DNA of 35,542 bases from a virus: the IMG/VR virus record IMGVR_UViG_3300042292_000305, positions 1 through 35,542 of that record. One strand, 5' to 3'. Every line of letters begins with the position of its first letter. The first letter of the stretch is position 1. Shown in pieces: positions 30,576 to 35,542 of the stretch. The notes under the pieces were generated by a model that saw only the letters and a list, made by a program, of their open reading frames with translations, did not search any database and was not told where the DNA came from. A program made the position numbers and the translations under genes.

Positions 30576-31221
30576 TGAGTGGACATTTAAAAACAAAGAC
30601 ATTGCTACTGCGTTTAATTTGCACGTCAGGGAGCAGTTGCCATGGTATGATTTAGCAACTCGATTAGTTGAGCATATTGTAAGAAATTACACGCCAAAAA
30701 ATGGCTTAATTTACGATATAGGCGCATCAACAGGAAATATCGGAAATGCGATTGCCGATATTATAAAAACCCGCAACGCAACGTTAATTTCAATTGAAGA
30801 AAGCACAGAAATGTGCGAATTAAACAAATCAATTGGCGATGTAATTAACATAAATGCACTTGAATATGAATTTAAAAAACACGATGTTTCAATTCTGTTT
30901 TTGGTTTTAATGTTTATTCCAACATCAAAAAGAAAGAAATTTATATTGAACTTAGTTGAAAAATTAAATGATGGTGGTGTTTTAATTATTTTCGATAAAA
31001 TATCAAACGATGGGTATATGCAAAATGTTATGCAGCGATTAACCATAAACGAAAAACTCAAAAACGGCGCAGATTACGAAAGCGTTATTAAAAAAGAGTT
31101 TTCATTAAGCGGATTACAACGACCAATTGATGATGATTTTTTAAATTCCATACCATTTAAAAAACACATGGTTTTTAAATTTGGCGAGTTTGTTGGTTAT
31201 GTAATTGAAAAAAATGAGTAA
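30562..31221 (+). CDS. SAM-dependent methyltransferase, CmoA-like
   Basis: A 219-residue class I methyltransferase. The SAM motif is IYDIGASTGNIGNAIAD (about residues 49-65), followed by the acidic ISIEESTEM and a LFLVLMFIPTSKRKKFILNL segment, similar in order to CmoA. The remainder (LNDGGVLIIFDKI) is also CmoA-like. The substrate is unknown: tRNA, protein or small molecule are possible. It overlaps the C5 methyltransferase by 14 bases, and both may be one acquired cassette. Confidence 0.75.
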   Translation: MEIPNEWTFKNKDIATAFNLHVREQLPWYDLATRLVEHIVRNYTPKNGLIYDIGASTGNIGNAIADIIKTRNATLISIEESTEMCELNKSIGDVININALEYEFKKHDVSILFLVLMFIPTSKRKKFILNLVEKLNDGGVLIIFDKISNDGYMQNVMQRLTINEKLKNGADYESVIKKEFSLSGLQRPIDDDFLNSIPFKKHMVFKFGEFVGYVIEKNE

Positions 31222-31226
31222 TTATA

Positions 31227-31622
31227 ATGGCTCTCACACCTAAACAAGAACGCTTTGCACAACTTGTTGCAGAAGGCAAAACACAGGCTGATGCTTATCG
31301 TGGGGCGTTTGATACTAAGCCAACAACTAAGCCTGAAACAATACAAGCTAATGCTTCACGGCTTATGGCTGACAGCAATATTTCAGCAAGGGTTGACGAA
31401 CTACGCAAACCAATCATTGAAGCCGTTGGAATTACGCTTGAATCGCATTTAAAAGACTTAATGACGTTGCGCAACCTTGCCGTTAAAAACAATCAAATCA
31501 ATGCGGCTATTACGGCTGAAATTGCCAGAGGTAAAGCAGCAGGCGTATCAACAGATCGCGTTGAAGCAACTATAAAAACAGGTTACACATTTGTGGTTGA
31601 GCGAGCAGCGCGTGAAGATTAG
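31227..31622 (+). CDS. terS: Terminase small subunit
   Basis: A 131-residue packaging recognition protein. The N-terminal LTPKQERFAQLVAEGKTQAD with AYRGAFDT is a terminase-small-subunit helix-turn-helix, followed by NASRLMADSNISARVDELR and a coiled oligomerisation helix. It recognises the packaging site and feeds DNA to TerL, which starts inside its 3' end. Confidence 0.9.
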   Translation: MALTPKQERFAQLVAEGKTQADAYRGAFDTKPTTKPETIQANASRLMADSNISARVDELRKPIIEAVGITLESHLKDLMTLRNLAVKNNQINAAITAEIARGKAAGVSTDRVEATIKTGYTFVVERAARED

Positions 31623-32859
31623 GCTAAAACTTACAGAGCCCCAAGAAGACTTCATTTTTAGTGAAGCAATCCACCCTGCAATGGTGGCAGGATATGGCGC
31701 GGGGAAATCACAAGCCGCAGTGATTAGACTGGCTTTGCTTGCATTGAAATACGATGGTTTATCGTTTGGATTTGTTGAGCCTACTTATGATCTTATCAGA
31801 TTGATTGCCTTTCCGCGCTTTCAAGAAATACTCGATGAGTGGGGCGTAAAATATAATCTTAATAAAGCCGATGCAATTATCAAGCTCGAAAACAATTCGC
31901 AGATTATTTTTAGATCGGCAGACAACCCAGAGCGTTTAGTTGGTTTTCAATTAGCCGATGCGGTAATAGATGAAGCCGACACGTTGCGCGTTGACCAAGC
32001 CAAACTGGTTTGGACTAAAATGCTTGGACGGATTAGAGAACGCAAACCAGATAATTCACCTAACACACTTGCAGCGGTATCAACTCCCGAAGGTTTTGCT
32101 TTCATGTACGAAATGTGGGGTAAAGAACCACGCGAAGGCTACGAGTTAATCAAAGCACCTACTTCAAGCAATCCCTATTTACCCGATGGTTATATCAAGC
32201 AACTTGAAGCAACCTATTCAAGCGCACAATTAGCCGCGTATCTTGATGGCGAATTTGTAAACCTTAACGCTGGGAGCGTCTACCATGAGTTTGACAGAAA
32301 TCTTAATTCATCCATTGAAGTTATTAATTCAGACGATGTTTTGCATGTTGGGTTGGATTTTAACGTTTCCAATATGTCTGCTGTTATTCATGTATTGCGC
32401 GGTGACAGCGTTCATGTTGTTAATGAGCTCACTGGCGTGTTCGATACGCCAACAATGGCGCGGTTATTAAAAGAGAAATATACGTCACACAAGATTTTAA
32501 TTTATCCTGATGCAAGCGGTAACGCTCGAAAATCAAACAACGCAAGCGAATCAGACCACAGCATTTTGCGCTCGTACGGGTTGCAAGTGTTGGTTAATTC
32601 ACGCAATCCATTCATTAAAGATCGCGTGTTATCGGTTAACGCCATGATTCACAATTTAGGCGCAAGACGTTATTTTGTTAATGCGCAGTATTGTCCAATG
32701 CTTGTTGAATCACTTGAAAAGCAGTGCTATGCAAAAACGGGTGAGCCTGACAAAGCTGGTGGATTTGACCACGTTGTTGATGCAACAGGTTATTTTATTG
32801 CGTATAGATACCCGCTAGTGAATAATAGACCAACATTTGCAGCAATTACAGGAATATAA
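31612..32859 (+). CDS. terL: Terminase large subunit
   Basis: A 415-residue packaging motor. The ATPase has Walker A GYGAGKSQ and Walker B DAVIDEAD. The nuclease has the GLDFNV, YPDASGNARKS and GFDHVVDATGYF acidic motifs of an RNase H fold. GTG 31612 (MKIRLKLTEPQEDFI) is preferred because it gives the shortest overlap with terS; TTG 31591 is another option. Phages with this kind of terminase often package by headful, in agreement with the permuted gene order. Confidence 0.93.
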   Translation: MKIRLKLTEPQEDFIFSEAIHPAMVAGYGAGKSQAAVIRLALLALKYDGLSFGFVEPTYDLIRLIAFPRFQEILDEWGVKYNLNKADAIIKLENNSQIIFRSADNPERLVGFQLADAVIDEADTLRVDQAKLVWTKMLGRIRERKPDNSPNTLAAVSTPEGFAFMYEMWGKEPREGYELIKAPTSSNPYLPDGYIKQLEATYSSAQLAAYLDGEFVNLNAGSVYHEFDRNLNSSIEVINSDDVLHVGLDFNVSNMSAVIHVLRGDSVHVVNELTGVFDTPTMARLLKEKYTSHKILIYPDASGNARKSNNASESDHSILRSYGLQVLVNSRNPFIKDRVLSVNAMIHNLGARRYFVNAQYCPMLVESLEKQCYAKTGEPDKAGGFDHVVDATGYFIAYRYPLVNNRPTFAAITGI

Positions 32860-32861
32860 AA

Positions 32862-34250
32862 ATGGCAGTCGATACAAAACACAGCGCGTATCACGAATAT
32901 TATGAGCAGTGGGAACGATGCGAACACGCGTCAGAAGGGCAAGACGAAATACACGAATATGGTATCAAATACCTTCCACGCCTAAGCGGTCAAAATGACG
33001 CTGAATATTACGCTTACAAACAACGGGCGTTATATTACAACGCCACAGCAAGAACGATTGATGGCTTAAGCGGCATGCTATTCCTAAAACCCGAAGTCAT
33101 CACAGCACCAACAGCAATGGATAATATTATTGCAGACGTGACAATGGGTGGGTTATCACTGCATCAATTTGCTGAAGTTATTAGTGAAGAAGTTATCACC
33201 ATTGGACGTTGTGGCGTGCTTGTTGATTATCCACCTATTGTTAACGCGGTAACACTTGCACAAGCACAGGCACAAGGCGCAAGACCTTACGCGACCATGT
33301 ACGATGCAGAATCAATTATAAACTGGAAAACGGGGCGCATTAACAACATTGAACAGTTAACACTTGTTGTGCTTGAAGAAGAAAACGAGATTGCAGTTGA
33401 TGAGTTTGAATTTAAATGCGAACCACAATGGCGCGTGCTTGATTTAGCGGAAGGCGCATATCGTCAACGTGTTTTCAGAAAAGACAAGCGCGGTGAATTT
33501 GTTTTAGTGGATGAAATTTATCCACAAATTAACGGCAAAGCATTAAACAAAATACCGTTTGAGTTTTTTGGCGTGCGTGACAATTCACCCTGCGTAGATA
33601 AGCCGCCATTGCTTGACCTTGTTGACGTTAATTTATCGCACTACAGAACCACAGCCGATTATGAACATGGCTTGCACTTTACTGGACTTCCAACACCAGT
33701 AGTCACTGGATATTATTCAGACGATAAAAGCGCGTCACTTCGTATCGGTAGCGGAACGGCATGGTTATTGCCAGACCCACAATCAAAAGCATTTTATCTT
33801 GAATTTACTGGTCAAGGTTTGGGTGAATTGCGCGAAGCGTTGCGCTCAAAAGAGGCAATGATGGCAACGCTTGGAGCGCGTATTTTAGCACCTGAAAAAC
33901 GCGCAGCAGAATCAGCGCAAACGGCTAATATTCACAGATCAAGTGAAAATAGTGTACTTGCTTCAATTTCACAATCAATTAGCATTGGATTGACGCACGT
34001 CATGGAGTATTTGCGCGATTGGTCAGGCGTAACTGGTGATGTTAAAGTTGAGCTAAACCGTGATTTTATTCCAAACTCAATGACAGCTCAGGACTTGGAT
34101 AGTTTGGTTAAGGCTTGGCAAAGCGGTTCAATCTCACATCAAACTTTATTCGATAACCTTGTCGCTGGTGACATTATTATGCAAGACGTATCGTTTGATG
34201 ATGAGATGGAGCGCATTGCAGTTATGCCTGCTACTGGTGGGATGTTGTAA
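32862..34250 (+). CDS. Portal protein (DUF4055)
   Basis: A 462-residue portal of the DUF4055 family, which forms the ring at the capsid vertex for DNA entry. Visible markers are the N-terminal YLPRLSGQNDAEYYAYKQRA, IGRCGVLVDYPP, the PFEFFGVRDNSPCVDKPPLL segment and LGARILAPEKRAAESAQT. It follows TerL by two bases and overlaps the head gene by one base, the usual packaging order. Confidence 0.92.
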   Translation: MAVDTKHSAYHEYYEQWERCEHASEGQDEIHEYGIKYLPRLSGQNDAEYYAYKQRALYYNATARTIDGLSGMLFLKPEVITAPTAMDNIIADVTMGGLSLHQFAEVISEEVITIGRCGVLVDYPPIVNAVTLAQAQAQGARPYATMYDAESIINWKTGRINNIEQLTLVVLEEENEIAVDEFEFKCEPQWRVLDLAEGAYRQRVFRKDKRGEFVLVDEIYPQINGKALNKIPFEFFGVRDNSPCVDKPPLLDLVDVNLSHYRTTADYEHGLHFTGLPTPVVTGYYSDDKSASLRIGSGTAWLLPDPQSKAFYLEFTGQGLGELREALRSKEAMMATLGARILAPEKRAAESAQTANIHRSSENSVLASISQSISIGLTHVMEYLRDWSGVTGDVKVELNRDFIPNSMTAQDLDSLVKAWQSGSISHQTLFDNLVAGDIIMQDVSFDDEMERIAVMPATGGML

Positions 34251-35278
34251 TGGAAGAATCAGCTAACACGCAACTACGCGATAAAACGATTGCACATGAA
34301 ATTTATTTGCAGCGATATTATTCATCAACAAGTAAAAAGGTCATGGACTTGTTGCGTGTTGTTGAAAAGGATTTAGTAAAGCAATTAAAAACGCTCGACC
34401 TTGATAACCAAATGACAATCCCGCAGATTGACGCGCGGTTAGAATCAGTACGGGCAATTTTAAATGAAGGTTATGATTTAGCCGGTAAAGAGTTAATCAG
34501 CAACATGAAAGACGCGGCAGAGTATGAGCAAGAATGGCAAATCAAAGCCATTGATGATTCAACGCCTGTTGTGCTTGATATGGTAGCGGTTGCGCCCGTG
34601 ACGTTATTTGCTGCGATTGAATCAAAACCATTGCAGGGAAAACTGATTAAAGAATGGATTGATAAACTAGATCAAGATAGTTACACGCGCATACAGGACG
34701 CGGTTAGGATTGGCTTAGTTGAAGGGCAATCTTATAGTGACGTGGTTAAACGCATTACCGGCACAAAAGCACTGCAATACACTGATGGCATTAACTCACT
34801 TAACGCACGTCAAACGCAGGCGTTAGTATCAACTGCAATGTCACACGCAACCAATGTAGCAAGCGAAGAATTTTATAAAGCCAACGACGATTTAATAAAA
34901 GGCTGGCAATTTTTAGCTACGCTTGATTTTAAAACAACAACCCTGTGCAAATCATACGATGGTCAAAAGTTTGATTTAGGTAAAGGTCCATATCCGCCTA
35001 TTCACGTTCGATGCAGATCAAGCACCGTTCCTGTTTTAAAATCGTGGAAAGAAATGGGAATGAAAGACCCACCAGCGGGAACACGGTCCTCACTTGATGG
35101 GCAAATTAGCGAAACAATCAATTATGACGAGTGGCTGCGTAAACAATCACATGAAAAACAAGATGAAGCATTAGGAAAAGGAAAAGCTGAAATATTTAGA
35201 TCGGGCGTAAAGCTGGAACGATTTGTTGAAAATGGGAAAGAATTAACACTTGAGCAATTGAAAAAAATTGAAAAGTAA
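34250..35278 (+). CDS. Minor head protein (Mu gpF / SPP1 gp7-like)
   Basis: A 342-residue protein. The C-terminal domain (about residues 190-270) has STAMSHATNVASEEFY, then GWQFLATLDFKTTTLCKSYD and PPIHVRCRSSTVPVLKSW, the Phage_Mu_F pattern. Family members sit in the capsid near the portal and are ejected or assist assembly. The last ~80 residues are charged and probably variable. It is followed by a structured non-coding gap. Confidence 0.9.
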   Translation: MEESANTQLRDKTIAHEIYLQRYYSSTSKKVMDLLRVVEKDLVKQLKTLDLDNQMTIPQIDARLESVRAILNEGYDLAGKELISNMKDAAEYEQEWQIKAIDDSTPVVLDMVAVAPVTLFAAIESKPLQGKLIKEWIDKLDQDSYTRIQDAVRIGLVEGQSYSDVVKRITGTKALQYTDGINSLNARQTQALVSTAMSHATNVASEEFYKANDDLIKGWQFLATLDFKTTTLCKSYDGQKFDLGKGPYPPIHVRCRSSTVPVLKSWKEMGMKDPPAGTRSSLDGQISETINYDEWLRKQSHEKQDEALGKGKAEIFRSGVKLERFVENGKELTLEQLKKIEK

Positions 35279-35281
35279 ATG

Positions 35282-35296
35282 TTTATACTGTATAAA
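35282..35296 (+). repeat. Palindrome TTTATAC-T-GTATAAA
   Basis: A 15-base perfect inverted repeat with a single central base, three bases after the minor head gene. It could be an operator. Confidence 0.45.
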
Positions 35297-35298
35297 TG

Positions 35299-35365
35299 CG
35301 ACAAACACTCGCCATGTGTTTACTCTCGTGTCGTTGGTGTTACACCTTTCATCAACGGCACACCC
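35299..35365 (+). other. Hairpin-rich leader before the next head gene
   Basis: AAACAC pairs with GTGTTT, outer CGAC with GTCG, and CGTTG with CAACG, with GGTGT-T-ACACC inside the last. There is no clear T-run, so this is not a standard terminator. It may be a processing site or a leader for the following gene. Confidence 0.4.
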
Positions 35366-35385
35366 TAATTTGCAAGGAAATAGTC

Positions 35386-35542
35386 ATGTCATTTTTTGAT
35401 AATATTGTTCATAAAGTTTCAGACGGTGCTAAAAAAGCAGTCGATGAAGCAACAAATGCAGTTGATGATATTTCACACGGTGACATTATCGGTGCGGCAG
35501 AACACGTTGAAAATATCCGTGAAATCCCACAAGATACAGCGA
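35386..35542 (+). CDS. Hypothetical protein, N-terminal part (runs off window)
   Basis: An open frame of 52 codons reaching the window end. It starts MSFFDNIVHKVSDGAKKAVD and continues with a polar, Ala-rich helix (EATNAVDDISHGDIIGAAEH). AAGGAAA lies five bases before ATG. The position after the minor head protein suggests a head or scaffold accessory. The family is not recognised. Confidence 0.55.
   Translation, partial: MSFFDNIVHKVSDGAKKAVDEATNAVDDISHGDIIGAAEHVENIREIPQDTA

Noticed and set aside
1-35542. Integrase, full-length CI repressor, transposase, tRNA, rRNA or CRISPR array
   Set aside because: No protein with tyrosine or serine recombinase motifs, no transposase, no cloverleaf-like sequence and no regularly spaced direct repeats were seen on either strand.
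1-35542. Reverse transcriptase for the proposed variable region
   Set aside because: No frame with a Y-x-D-D motif in a reverse-transcriptase context was noticed; if present it is outside the window.

Overview
This window is almost certainly most of a tailed-phage (siphovirus) genome, either free or as an assembled phage contig. It is AT-rich by eye, densely packed, and full of ATGA and TAATG stop/start overlaps. No integrase, transposase, rRNA or tRNA was seen. The host cannot be read directly. The GH24 lysozyme, the strong Shine-Dalgarno (SD) sequences, the CmoA-like methyltransferase and the portal/tail families fit a Gram-negative, probably gammaproteobacterial, host (inference).

Layout. 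(1) 1-12.3 kb, plus strand: the tail operon. It runs from the end of a neck protein through the tail terminator, tail tube, tail assembly chaperone (with a GGGAAAC -1 frameshift site), a 1720-residue tape measure, tail-tip proteins and a tail fibre, to an adhesin-like protein with FN3 and DUF1566 domains whose C-terminus looks like a diversity-generating retroelement target. (2) 12.3-14.4 kb, plus: a structural-like protein, a cupin, small membrane proteins (holin candidates) and a GH24 endolysin, closed by a bidirectional terminator. (3) 14.4-20.5 kb, minus: an accessory region of many small genes, with dUTPase, a winged-helix/DUF3310 fusion, a TGT/DpdA-like protein, HNH-like and zinc-ribbon proteins and several mini membrane proteins. 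(4) 20.6-25.2 kb, minus: a recombination block of VRR-NUC nuclease, SF2 helicase, YqaJ exonuclease, SSB-like protein and Sak4-like RecA-family ATPase. (5) 25.2-31.2 kb, plus: a 58-residue HTH regulator, Toprim primase-helicase, a repeat-rich intergenic region, PhoH, HNH-like, ParB-like, C5 cytosine methyltransferase and a CmoA-like methyltransferase. (6) 31.2-35.5 kb, plus: small and large terminase, DUF4055 portal, Mu-F-like minor head protein and the start of a further gene.

Major capsid, scaffold and connector genes are absent. The right edge stops just where they should start and the left edge begins just after them, so the window looks like a circularly permuted genome with a few head genes missing.

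The points most worth a second look are: the DUF1566 variable-region-like tail; three promoter regions (about 20.53, 25.22 and 27.45 kb) sharing an operator-like sequence; a 379-base non-coding region at 27.3-27.7 kb with TGTACA iterons, palindromes and a promoter whose predicted start falls on a 15-bp inverted repeat; the DpdA-like protein without its usual biosynthetic partners; and the tail frameshift.
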